Shown here one piece after another: positions 1 through 4,175 of a stretch of 44,822 nt of DNA. How positions within the stretch are numbered: position 1 is the stretch's first letter; each line of letters opens with the position of its first letter. The notes under the pieces are model-generated. The model saw nothing but the letters and a program-made list of their open reading frames with translations. It was not told the DNA's origin and ran no database searches. The position numbers and the translations under genes were made by a program. This DNA comes from a virus, in the IMG/VR virus record IMGVR_UViG_3300047444_000903, positions 1 through 44,822 of that record. One strand, written 5' to 3'.

Positions 1-654
1 CTGGTCGCCGTCCTCAAGAAGTTCGATCCGCTGGTGCTGGACCTGGTCGCGAAGCTCTGTCACGCGAACCTGGACGAGTACCTCAAGGACGAGAACGTGG
101 TGGCCAAGCGCGACCCCGACCGCAAGTCGAAGCTGACGGCGATCGAAGTCTACAAGTACTACGAGATGTCGAACTACGACGACATCGAGAAATGGGACAT
201 GCAGGACCATACGGTCTCTGCTCACGGAATCGGAGCATACTGGGAGGAAGGATGCGAGGACGTACCCTTGGAGAAGCGTGGAAACTCCTACGCGATCGAA
301 TTCACGCCCTGGGCCTACCTGCTCAACCTGCCTCTCACGATGAAGCAGACCGTGGTGCTGTGCAAGCACAAGTGGAAGAAGCAGAAGCCCAAGAAGATGG
401 GCTTCAAGCGGAAGGGCTCCAAGAAGTTTGAGCGCGGGCTCAGTTGGGTCTCGGACAGGACGACGGACGGCTACGAGAACACGGACGTCCGCGTCACCTA
501 CGAGCTCGGCGAGTTCCTCTACGGACTCTTCAACGAGCTCTGCTTCTTCTGGTCTCCCAATCGTCGCGACGAGAAGGAGAAGGAGCTCATGAAGAGCTGC
601 GAAGACGCGAAGAATGCCAAGCCCGAGGATTTCTCGGAGCTCGTAGAAGAATAG
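1..654 (+). CDS. Hypothetical protein, 5' end outside the window
   Basis: The reading frame is open from base 1, so the gene begins upstream. At least 217 residues are present; the GTG at 34 is probably internal. I do not recognise the family. The visible protein is charged and soluble-looking, with a very basic patch around residues 115-145 (KKQKPKKMGFKRKGSKKFER), several Trp and Cys residues, and a Glu/Lys-rich tail ending LVEE. There is no signal peptide or membrane segment in the visible part. The basic patch could bind nucleic acid, but that is only a guess. The gene ends five bases before a tRNA gene, so any transcript probably continues into the tRNA array. Confidence 0.8.
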   Translation: MVAVLKKFDPLVLDLVAKLCHANLDEYLKDENVVAKRDPDRKSKLTAIEVYKYYEMSNYDDIEKWDMQDHTVSAHGIGAYWEEGCEDVPLEKRGNSYAIEFTPWAYLLNLPLTMKQTVVLCKHKWKKQKPKKMGFKRKGSKKFERGLSWVSDRTTDGYENTDVRVTYELGEFLYGLFNELCFFWSPNRRDEKEKELMKSCEDAKNAKPEDFSELVEE

Positions 655-658
655 TTAT

Positions 659-733
659 TCCCCTATCGTCCAACTGGCAGGACACCTGACTCTGACTCAG
701 ACGATCAACGTTCGAACCGTTGTGGGGGAACCA
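659..733 (+). tRNA. tRNA-Gln (anticodon CUG)
   Basis: Complete cloverleaf: acceptor 659-665 pairs with 723-729 (7 bp, one wobble), D stem 668-671 with 680-683, anticodon stem 685-689 with 697-701 (one C-A mismatch), T stem 706-710 with 718-722 and a canonical TTCGAAC loop. Anticodon CTG is at 692-694, discriminator A at 730 and encoded CCA at 731-733. The final A of CCA is the first base of the ATG of the next gene, so the tRNA and the CDS overlap by one base. Confidence 0.88.
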
Positions 734-1110
734 TGAAAGTGAAGCCTCAAGTAGAGATCACGCGTGAGTACATCGAGTGCGACTGTGGGACCAAGGGTCA
801 CATGGCCGTCGCCGAGTACGACGTCGAGATCGGCATGACTCTTCACTACCAGCACCGCAACTGGAAGGGATTCTGGAAGCGAGTCTGGACCGCCTTCAAG
901 TACGTGTTCCAGCTCGGCTGGGAGCACGACATGGGGTGGGACTGCACGAGCATGACCAAGGAAAACTGCGCCAAGATGCAGAAGGTCCTGGACATGGCGT
1001 ACAGGCAAGGATACGGCACCATCTGGGAAGGGCCAAGCGAAACGGACGGGAGCGTTGCAACAGACAATGTCCCTCCAGCCCTCCCCCCTCTGATGCCTTC
1101 AAAGTTGTAA
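733..1110 (+). CDS. Hypothetical protein (125 aa)
   Basis: Unrecognised 125-residue protein. The ATG at 733 uses the last base of the tRNA-Gln CCA, and the purine run GGGGGA in the tRNA acceptor arm (724-729) is the only Shine-Dalgarno-like sequence, so tRNA processing would remove the ribosome site from this reading frame. The protein has an early CDC pair (residues 16-18) and an aromatic stretch around 38-62 (WKGFWKRVWTAFKYVFQLGW) that could be an amphipathic or membrane-associated helix, then two more Cys and a Pro/Ser-rich tail. It stops four bases before tRNA-Pro. The position inside a tRNA cluster suggests a small accessory gene of unknown role. Confidence 0.65.
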   Translation: MKVKPQVEITREYIECDCGTKGHMAVAEYDVEIGMTLHYQHRNWKGFWKRVWTAFKYVFQLGWEHDMGWDCTSMTKENCAKMQKVLDMAYRQGYGTIWEGPSETDGSVATDNVPPALPPLMPSKL

Positions 1111-1114
1111 GTCC

Positions 1115-1191
1115 CGGAAATTAGCTCAGCCTGGTAGAGCGCTCGGTTCGGGTCCGAGAGGCCGCACGTTCGAATCGTGTATTTCCGACCA
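1115..1191 (+). tRNA. tRNA-Pro (anticodon CGG)
   Basis: Acceptor CGGAAAT (1115-1121) pairs perfectly with ATTTCCG (1181-1187). D stem is GCTC/GAGC, anticodon stem CTCGG/CCGAG with loop TTCGGGT (anticodon CGG at 1149-1151, G37), and the T loop is TTCGAAT. Discriminator A and CCA are encoded. C1-G72 with A73 is the usual bacterial tRNA-Pro identity set. Confidence 0.93.
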
Positions 1192-1192
1192 T

Positions 1193-1262
1193 CCCTTAGT
1201 TAGTGTAACGTCAGCACACCGGGTCAAACCGGGGGAGCCGTTCAACTCGGCATTCGGGACCA
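1193..1262 (+). other. Degenerate tRNA-like element, anticodon possibly CAA
   Basis: Sits between two tRNAs and ends in CCA (1260-1262). I see a D-like stem GTGT/GCAC (1203-1206/1214-1217), an anticodon-like stem CCGG/CCGG (1219-1222/1229-1232) with a six-base loop GTCAAA, and a T-like stem GCCG/CGGC with loop TTCAACT. The acceptor is poor: only CCC/GGG plus one more pair. It is either a decayed tRNA or an unusual tRNA-like RNA. A leucine assignment would be odd because there is no long variable arm. Confidence 0.35.
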
Positions 1263-1263
1263 T

Positions 1264-1338
1264 CTGGATGTAAGTCATTGGTAGACACCCTCCTTCGGAG
1301 CGAGGACGTAGGTGGTTCGATTCCACCCATCCAGACCA
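1264..1338 (+). tRNA. tRNA, anticodon CGG by position (probably Pro)
   Basis: Acceptor CTGGATG (1264-1270) pairs perfectly with CATCCAG (1328-1334). A73 and CCA are encoded and the T arm is canonical (GGTGG TTCGATT CCACC). Counting from the stems gives anticodon loop TTCGGAG, anticodon CGG at 1296-1298, but with A37 rather than the usual G37 of tRNA-Pro and a C-C mismatch closing the stem. C1-G72/A73 also fits Pro. A shifted loop would give UCG (Arg), so the isotype is less certain than the gene. Confidence 0.75.
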
Positions 1339-1347
1339 ATTCAGCAA

Positions 1348-1420
1348 CGGGGTGTGGCGCAGCTGGGAGCGCGCGTGTCTGGGGGACACGAGGTCGTGAG
1401 ATCGAAACTCACCATCCCGA
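1348..1420 (+). tRNA. tRNA-Pro (anticodon GGG)
   Basis: Acceptor CGGGGTG/CATCCCG, D stem GCGC/GCGC, perfect anticodon stem CGTGT/ACACG with loop CTGGGGG (anticodon GGG at 1382-1384), T stem GTGAG/CTCAC with loop ATCGAAA. C1-G72 and A73 fit proline. CCA is not encoded; CTC follows the discriminator at 1420. Confidence 0.85.
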
Positions 1421-1477
1421 CTCTACGTAGCCTGGACGCAGTGCCCACGCAGTGTGGTGGGACGAACAGGGCATCAT

Positions 1478-1552
1478 CTGGGAGTAAGTCAGCGGTAGAC
1501 GGCCTGGTCTGGAGCCAGGAGGCCGTGGGTTCGAATCCCACCTCTCAGACCA
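1478..1552 (+). tRNA. tRNA, anticodon UGG by position (probably Pro)
   Basis: Acceptor CTGGGAG (1478-1484) pairs with CTCTCAG (1542-1548, one G-U). The anticodon stem CCTGG/CCAGG is perfect with loop TCTGGAG, giving anticodon TGG at 1510-1512. Position 33 is C instead of the near-universal U. T loop TTCGAAT, A73 and encoded CCA are normal. The C33 and A37 make it unusual for a tRNA-Pro; its sister at 1264-1338 shares the D-arm sequence. Confidence 0.72.
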
Positions 1553-1553
1553 C

Positions 1554-1621
1554 GGGGACAGTGGGAAACACCTGGCGGCGCCCAACCGCTCGAAGACGTG
1601 AGAGCCGTCGGGTCCCCTCCA
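1554..1621 (+). other. Divergent tRNA-like cloverleaf (Gly CCC-like)
   Basis: Starts two bases after the previous CCA and itself ends in T plus CCA (1618-1621). Acceptor GGGGAC/GTCCCC has 6 bp, D-like stem GTG/CAC, anticodon-like stem GGCGG/CCGCT with loop CGCCCAA (CCC at 1581-1583), and T-like stem GACG/CGTC with loop TGAGAGC. It has the cloverleaf layout, but U33 is replaced by G and the TTCGA T-loop is absent. It may be a decayed tRNA-Gly or a genuinely divergent one. Confidence 0.4.
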
Positions 1622-1625
1622 TTTC

Positions 1626-1699
1626 GCGGGTATGTTGTAATGGTAGCGAACGGGCTTGCCAAGTCCGAAGCGAGAGTTCGATTCTCTCTACCCGCACCA
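1626..1699 (+). tRNA. tRNA-Gly (anticodon GCC)
   Basis: Acceptor GCGGGTA/TACCCGC is perfect. Anticodon loop TTGCCAA gives GCC at 1658-1660 on stem CGGGC/GTCCG. The T arm is GAGAG TTCGATT CTCTC, with discriminator A and encoded CCA (1697-1699). The D arm is built on TTGT/GCGA with wobbles, shared with the next tRNA-Gly. Confidence 0.93.
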
Positions 1700-1820
1700 G
1701 TGTGGCCCTTTTGGAGGTCTTAAAGCTTGGCCGGCCTTCTCGTCTGGTGATTCGCGATTATCCAGCGGGATGTGGCGTGGGAACCCCCTTGCAAGGGGTC
1801 AAAGCCGGTTGTCACACGTT
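1700..1820 (+). other. tRNA-array spacer with an Ala(UGC)-like anticodon arm
   Basis: No complete tRNA can be folded here, but the spacer is not featureless. At 1783-1799 a perfect 5-bp stem ACCCC/GGGGT carries loop CTTGCAA, which would read as anticodon UGC (Ala) with U33 and A37. GTGTGGC (1700-1706) can pair over 7 bp with GTCACAC (1811-1817), enclosing the whole segment. A T-arm-like hairpin (GGTGA, loop TTCGCGA, TTATC) lies upstream of the anticodon-like arm rather than downstream. It could be remnants of two tRNAs. Confidence 0.3.
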
Positions 1821-1891
1821 GCGGGATTGTTGTAGTGGTAGCGAACGGGCTTCCCAAGCCTGAAGCGCGGGTTCGATTCCCGCATCCCGCT
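1821..1891 (+). tRNA. tRNA-Gly (anticodon CCC)
   Basis: Acceptor GCGGGAT/ATCCCGC is perfect. Anticodon stem CGGGC/GCCTG with loop TTCCCAA gives CCC at 1853-1855. The T loop is TTCGATT. Discriminator U73 is typical of bacterial tRNA-Gly. CCA is not encoded. The 5' half is nearly identical to the tRNA-Gly(GCC) at 1626, so the two look like a local duplication. Confidence 0.92.
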
Positions 1892-1893
1892 CT

Positions 1894-1991
1894 GAAGGTC
1901 GTGGACTACGAAAAGTCAGCGGATTGTGAATCCGAAAACGCGATGAGCCGGGAGACGTCCTGGCCCGGTGCGATACCGGCCGATCTTCCCA
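1894..1991 (+). tRNA. Unusual tRNA-His (anticodon GUG) with long variable region
   Basis: The diagnostic tRNA-His feature is visible: an eighth acceptor pair formed by G-1 (1894) and C73 (1988), giving GAAGGTCG/CGATCTTC, followed by encoded CCA (1989-1991). D stem GACT/AGTC, anticodon loop TTGTGAA with GTG at 1926-1928, and T-like stem CCGG/CCGG with loop TGCGATA instead of TTCGAnn. Between anticodon and T stems are 28 bases (1936-1963) containing a small hairpin GGGA-GACG-TCCT, whereas normal tRNA-His has 5. At 98 bases it is far longer than usual. Confidence 0.7.
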
Positions 1992-1996
1992 ATTTT

Positions 1997-2071
1997 GCGG
2001 GTGTAGTGCTAGTGGCAACACGTCTGGCTTCCAACCAGAAATGGCGGGTTCGATTCCCGCTACCCGCTCCA
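1997..2071 (+). tRNA. tRNA-Gly (anticodon UCC)
   Basis: Acceptor GCGGGTG/TACCCGC (one G-U), anticodon stem TCTGG/CCAGA with loop CTTCCAA giving TCC at 2030-2032, T arm GCGGG TTCGATT CCCGC, discriminator U73 and encoded CCA (2069-2071). With the GCC and CCC tRNAs nearby, the phage covers all glycine codons. Confidence 0.93.
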
Positions 2072-2131
2072 GGTACTCCCGACGCCAGGGAGCTAAGTGG
2101 TCGTGGTCTTGCCCGCGAACCCAGCCGCATC

Positions 2132-2207
2132 GCCCCCGTAGTTCAGTGGCTAAGAATACGGGCCTTGTAAACCTGGGACGTGAGTTCGATTCTCACCGGG
2201 GGCTCCA
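2132..2207 (+). tRNA. tRNA-Thr (anticodon UGU)
   Basis: Acceptor GCCCCCG/CGGGGGC is perfect. D stem GTTC/GAAT, anticodon stem CGGGC/ACCTG (one C-A mismatch), loop CTTGTAA with TGT at 2166-2168, T arm GTGAG TTCGATT CTCAC, discriminator T and encoded CCA. The 60 bases upstream (2072-2131) hold only a hairpin CTCCC/GGGAG with loop GACGCCA at 2076-2092 and no foldable tRNA. Confidence 0.93.
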
Positions 2208-2220
2208 CGAAGTGTTGTGA

Positions 2221-2251
2221 CACCAGGCCAGGTACATCCATGGCCTAGGTG
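2221..2251 (+). other. Strong hairpin in tRNA-array spacer
   Basis: CACCAGGCCA (2221-2230) pairs with TGGCCT and GGTG (2241-2251) in a 10-bp stem with a single bulged A at 2247 and a ten-base loop. It is not part of a tRNA cloverleaf that I can complete, and no T-run follows, so it is not an obvious terminator. It may be a processing signal or a remnant. The rest of 2208-2290 shows nothing I can name. Confidence 0.35.
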
Positions 2252-2290
2252 GTTGGGAAGGCTCTGAAGCGTTCGTAGGTGTTCGAGAAT

Positions 2291-2364
2291 GCCCCTGTAG
2301 GTCAACGGCAAACCGCCTCCTTGGTAAGGAGGAATCGAGAGTTCGACTCTCTCCCGGGGCTCCA
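2291..2364 (+). tRNA. tRNA-Thr (anticodon GGU)
   Basis: Acceptor GCCCCTG/CCGGGGC with one mismatch (position 6), perfect anticodon stem CCTCC/GGAGG with loop TTGGTAA giving GGT, T arm GAGAG TTCGACT CTCTC, discriminator T and encoded CCA (2362-2364). Confidence 0.92.
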
Positions 2365-2377
2365 GTTTCAAGTTATA

Positions 2378-2463
2378 GCGGGGACAGGCCCAGGTGGCCA
2401 ATGAGGGCTCATACCCCTCGCGAGCTAACGCTTGCAATGGTAGGTTCAACTCCTACCCCCGCA
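2378..2463 (+). tRNA. CAU-anticodon tRNA with class II type variable arm
   Basis: Acceptor GCGGGG (2378-2383) pairs with CCCCGC (2457-2462). D stem GGCC/GGCC has only a five-base loop. The anticodon stem GAGGG/CCCTC is perfect with loop CTCATAC (CAT at 2410-2412). A perfect 6-bp variable-arm hairpin GCGAGC-TAAC-GCTTGC fills 2420-2435, and the T arm is GTAGG TTCAACT CCTAC. Long variable arms belong to Leu, Ser, Tyr and Sec tRNAs, not to Met or Ile, so CAU here is odd. No CCA is encoded. Three bases separate the D and anticodon stems instead of one. Confidence 0.65.
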
Positions 2464-2465
2464 AC

Positions 2466-2533
2466 CGCTCTGGGTTTGGAACCAGCTGAGCCTCATAAGC
2501 CCAGCGCAGTGAGTTCGATTCTCACCTGAGCGA
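2466..2533 (+). tRNA. tRNA-Met-like (anticodon CAU), short D arm
   Basis: Acceptor CGCTCTG/CTGAGCG (one T-T mismatch), anticodon stem TGAGC/GCCCA with loop CTCATAA (CAT at 2494-2496), T arm GTGAG TTCGATT CTCAC, discriminator A, no encoded CCA. Only 68 bases long because the D region (2473-2486) is compressed to a tiny GGTT/AACC hairpin with a three-base loop. It could be elongator Met or Ile2 (lysidine-modified CAU). C1-G72 pairing argues against an initiator. Confidence 0.75.
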
Positions 2534-2591
2534 CTGAAGATCCTAGGGGCTGCGACTTCTAGGACACCTGGCTCGCAGGCCAGGTAGGTTT
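2534..2591 (+). other. Spacer with two hairpins, possible tRNA remnant
   Basis: Two strong hairpins lie here: TCCTAG/CTAGGA and ACCTGG/CCAGGT with loop CTCGCAGG, the latter resembling an anticodon arm (CGC would be Ala). No acceptor or T arm can be found, so I do not call a tRNA. Confidence 0.25.
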
Positions 2592-2678
2592 GGAAAGTAA
2601 TCTGGCCTGGGAACTCCAGCGGCGCTTGCTAAGCGTTTGGGTCTTACGACTGAGGTTCGATTCCTCTACTTTCCGCCA
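2592..2678 (+). tRNA. tRNA-Ser (anticodon GCU)
   Basis: Class II tRNA. Acceptor GGAAAGT/ACTTTCC is perfect, anticodon loop TTGCTAA gives GCT, the long variable arm includes GGGTC-TTAC-GACT, and the T loop is TTCGATT. Discriminator G73 is the serine identity base and CCA is encoded (2676-2678). Confidence 0.94.
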
Positions 2679-2679
2679 C

Positions 2680-2754
2680 GCCCTCTTGGTGCTAATGGTA
2701 GCATGCCTGTTTCGTAATCAGGCGGTCGGAGTTCGATTCTCCGAGGGGGCTCCA
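2680..2754 (+). tRNA. tRNA-Thr (anticodon CGU)
   Basis: Starts one base after the tRNA-Ser CCA. Acceptor GCCCTCT/AGGGGGC (one wobble), D stem GTGC/GCAT, anticodon stem CCTGT/TCAGG with loop TTCGTAA giving CGT at 2713-2715, canonical T arm, discriminator T and encoded CCA. It completes a threonine set with UGU and GGU. Confidence 0.93.
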
Positions 2755-2768
2755 ACATCGTCAACATT

Positions 2769-2841
2769 GGCCGTCAGTCCTGGCTGGGCAAACGTGATTG
2801 CAAACCACGTGGGCAGGGTTCGACTCCCTGGATGGCCTCCA
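2769..2841 (+). tRNA. tRNA-Cys (anticodon GCA)
   Basis: Acceptor GGCCGTC/GATGGCC (one G-U), D stem GTCC/GGGC, anticodon stem CGTGA/CCACG with loop TTGCAAA giving GCA at 2799-2801, T arm CAGGG TTCGACT CCCTG. U73 is the cysteine discriminator and CCA is encoded (2839-2841). Confidence 0.92.
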
Positions 2842-2842
2842 A

Positions 2843-2960
2843 AGTCCGCCCGGCGGGCCAGCAACAGATCCCACTTTCTGTCCTGAAGTAGCCTTGGGAG
2901 GCGAAAAGGAACGGACTGCTGCCACTGGTTCGTGGTTCGACTCCACGACGGCACATCTTA
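2843..2960 (+). other. Non-canonical cloverleaf-like element plus orphan T arm
   Basis: AGTCCG (2843-2848) pairs with CGGACT (2912-2917), enclosing three hairpins: GCCC/GGGC, ACAGA/TCTGT with loop TCCCACTT, and GCCT/AGGC. This is a four-way layout like a tRNA but with no TTCGA loop, and a CCA occurs a few bases after the closing stem. Directly downstream (2931-2947) is a perfect canonical T arm, CGTGG TTCGACT CCACG, for which I find no matching 5' acceptor strand. It may be a chimera of two decayed tRNAs. Confidence 0.35.
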
Positions 2961-2961
2961 C

Positions 2962-3036
2962 GGCGCGTTCGACTACTGGCTAGGTTGTCAGGTTCTCAAC
3001 CTGAAGGAAGGGGATCAAAACCCCTACGCGCTACCA
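2962..3036 (+). tRNA. tRNA-Glu (anticodon CUC)
   Basis: Acceptor GGCGCGT/ACGCGCT (one G-U at the first pair), D stem GACT/GGTT with two wobbles, perfect anticodon stem TCAGG/CCTGA with loop TTCTCAA giving CTC at 2995-2997, T stem AGGGG/CCCCT with loop ATCAAAA. Discriminator A and encoded CCA (3034-3036). It is the last tRNA before the terminator. Confidence 0.88.
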
Positions 3037-3040
3037 AAAC

Positions 3041-3082
3041 AAAAGCCCCTGAGGAGACCACTCTCTCTCTCAGGGGCTTTTT
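3041..3082. terminator. Bidirectional intrinsic terminator
   Basis: A perfect inverted repeat AAAAGCCCCTGAG (3041-3053) and CTCAGGGGCTTTT (3069-3081) with a 15-base loop, followed by a T-run on the plus strand. Read on the minus strand the stem is likewise followed by TTTTGTTTT. It sits between the tRNA array (plus) and the convergent minus-strand microprotein gene, so it can end both transcripts. Confidence 0.9.
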
Positions 3083-3099
3083 CTGTTTCAGGGATCGGA

Positions 3100-3252
3100 T
3101 CAGAGCTTGCTCTTCACCTCTTCCTCGACCTTCTTCGCTTCCTCGACGACCTTCTCCTCCGCTCCCTTCAGCCATCCCCAGAGTCTGGAACCTCCGAGGT
3201 AGGCCGCGCCCGCGGCAAGGCCTAGTAGTACTGCTAGCGTCAACATTTGCAT
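3100..3252 (-). CDS. 50-aa membrane-anchored microprotein
   Basis: On the minus strand an ATG at 3252 is preceded by an excellent Shine-Dalgarno sequence (AAAGGAGGTGA, 7 bases spacing). It opens a 50-codon frame ending with TGA at 3100-3102, 18 bases before the shared terminator. Residues 3-20 form a hydrophobic, Ala/Gly/Leu-rich helix with no charge, followed by GGSRLWGWLKG. Residues 31-50 form a highly charged Glu/Lys/Val helix (AEEKVVEEAKKVEEEVKSKL). This looks like a small single-pass membrane protein with a soluble charged tail. It is the only gene on this strand, and its function is unknown. A role in membrane or envelope control (holin- or spanin-like, or superinfection exclusion) is possible but not shown. 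Confidence 0.75.
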   Translation of the reverse strand: MQMLTLAVLLGLAAGAAYLGGSRLWGWLKGAEEKVVEEAKKVEEEVKSKL

Positions 3253-3436
3253 GAAAGTCACCTCCTTTCAGGTGGACTGGGTACAAGATACCTATCACAC
3301 GACAACTAGATTTGGTCAGAAAGCGTGAGAGTCTCTACTTATAAGAAACTGTAGGCGCCTACAGCTACTATAGCCTTTAAGCTATATAGCTTTATACTAC
3401 TTCTTCTAGAGAAGAGAGTAGAGGAGAAAGAGGAAG
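3253..3436. promoter_or_regulatory. AT-rich divergent control region with two palindromes
   Basis: This AT-rich gap in GC-rich DNA separates the minus-strand microprotein from the plus-strand genes. It holds a perfect 16-bp palindrome CTGTAGGCGCCTACAG (3349-3364) and a perfect 14-bp palindrome AAGCTATATAGCTT (3379-3392). It also holds an imperfect direct repeat (AGCTACTATAGCC..., AGCTATATAGCTT...) across 3363-3394, a CTTATAAG element (3338-3345, itself palindromic) and TATACT (3393-3398). The layout fits paired operators or promoters serving divergent transcription. No TTGACA-like box at normal spacing is evident. Confidence 0.55.
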
Positions 3437-3820
3437 ATGGCTGAAGATCAGACTGCTGCTCCCGCGGACGCGAGCGTACCCGAGGCAGATCCCGAGAAGA
3501 CCGCCCTCCAGGCCCAGGTCGCCGAACTGCAGGCAGCGCTGGAAGACGCCACTTCGAAGCTCGCAGCTTCGGACAACTCGCTGAAGGCCGCCAAGAACGG
3601 CTGGAAGTCGGACGTCAAGGAGCTGAAGGCGAAGCTCAAGGCCTCCGAGGACAAGGATGCGGGTCTCCCGCTCTGCGATGGCAATCATGTGTTCATCGAC
3701 GGTGGGAAGTATGATATAATCTGGAGATCGACAGTGAGAGACCTGGCTGTCGAGGGCTACCAGAAGCGGAACGTCCACGAGGACCAGACCGCGGTCGTCA
3801 TCGTCAAGTCCGGAGGGTAA
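3437..3820 (+). CDS. Coiled-coil protein, tandem paralogue 1
   Basis: A 127-residue protein of unknown family. Residues 1-20 are Ala/Pro/acidic and look disordered. Residues 20-72 form a long charged heptad-like helix (LQAQVAELQAALEDATSKL), a likely coiled coil. Residues 78-127 form a compact C-terminal domain with NHVFIDGGKYDIIWRST and a beta-type ending VVIVKSGG. The same C-terminal block recurs in the next gene. The ATG at 3437 follows AAAGAGGA. It is the first plus-strand gene after the control region, so it may head a transcript. A small oligomeric structural or assembly protein is my best guess. Confidence 0.75.
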   Translation: MAEDQTAAPADASVPEADPEKTALQAQVAELQAALEDATSKLAASDNSLKAAKNGWKSDVKELKAKLKASEDKDAGLPLCDGNHVFIDGGKYDIIWRSTVRDLAVEGYQKRNVHEDQTAVVIVKSGG

Positions 3821-3823
3821 GGC

Positions 3824-4174
3824 ATGCCAACGCACGGTTCCGGAAGTCTCGGTTCGGGAAGTCTAGATCCGGCCGTGCTGCAGGCGACCATCGCCTCCCT
3901 GAGGGCGGACCGGCAGAGACTGTCGGGATCGTTGGCCTTCCACCACCAGGCGCTCTCGGCTTCCAACGGTCAGATCACCGACCTGAAGAAGAAGCTGGCC
4001 GATACGGAGAAGAAGGCTTCCAACGCCGCCCTCCTGCTGTCGGCCAACCCGAACCACGTCGCCATCGACGGCCAGAGCTACGATGTTCTCTGGCGCAGCA
4101 CCCTGCAGAATCTCCAGACGGGATCGCTCGATCCGAACGCCACCGTCGTTGTAATCACAAAGACGGGAGGCTAA
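3824..4174 (+). CDS. Coiled-coil protein, tandem paralogue 2
   Basis: A 116-residue protein starting three bases after the previous stop, with Shine-Dalgarno GGAGG inside the end of the upstream gene. The N-terminus is a GSGSLGSGSLDP repeat, the middle (20-70) is a predicted coiled coil, and the C-terminus (NHVAIDGQSYDVLWRST ... VVVITKTGG) aligns with the previous protein, keeping NHV, IDG, YD and WRST. The pair therefore arose by tandem duplication with divergence of the helical arm. The Gly-Ser start resembles GS motifs in the fibre genes downstream. Function unknown. Confidence 0.75.
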   Translation: MPTHGSGSLGSGSLDPAVLQATIASLRADRQRLSGSLAFHHQALSASNGQITDLKKKLADTEKKASNAALLLSANPNHVAIDGQSYDVLWRSTLQNLQTGSLDPNATVVVITKTGG

Positions 4175-4175
4175 C

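Noticed and set aside
1421-1477. Possible tRNA or promoter between tRNA-Pro genes
   Set aside because: Only a short direct repeat (CGCAGTG twice) is seen. No cloverleaf, no T arm and no promoter-like boxes.
1312-2170. Open frames across the tRNA array (1312-1863 and 1772-2170, plus strand; others on the minus strand)
   Set aside because: They run through several well-folded tRNA genes, and their translations repeat tRNA-derived words such as VRFP and SNPTS. No ribosome site.
3715-3720. TATAAT inside the first coiled-coil gene
   Set aside because: It encodes the conserved YDIIW segment and no gene starts nearby, so a promoter role is not supported.
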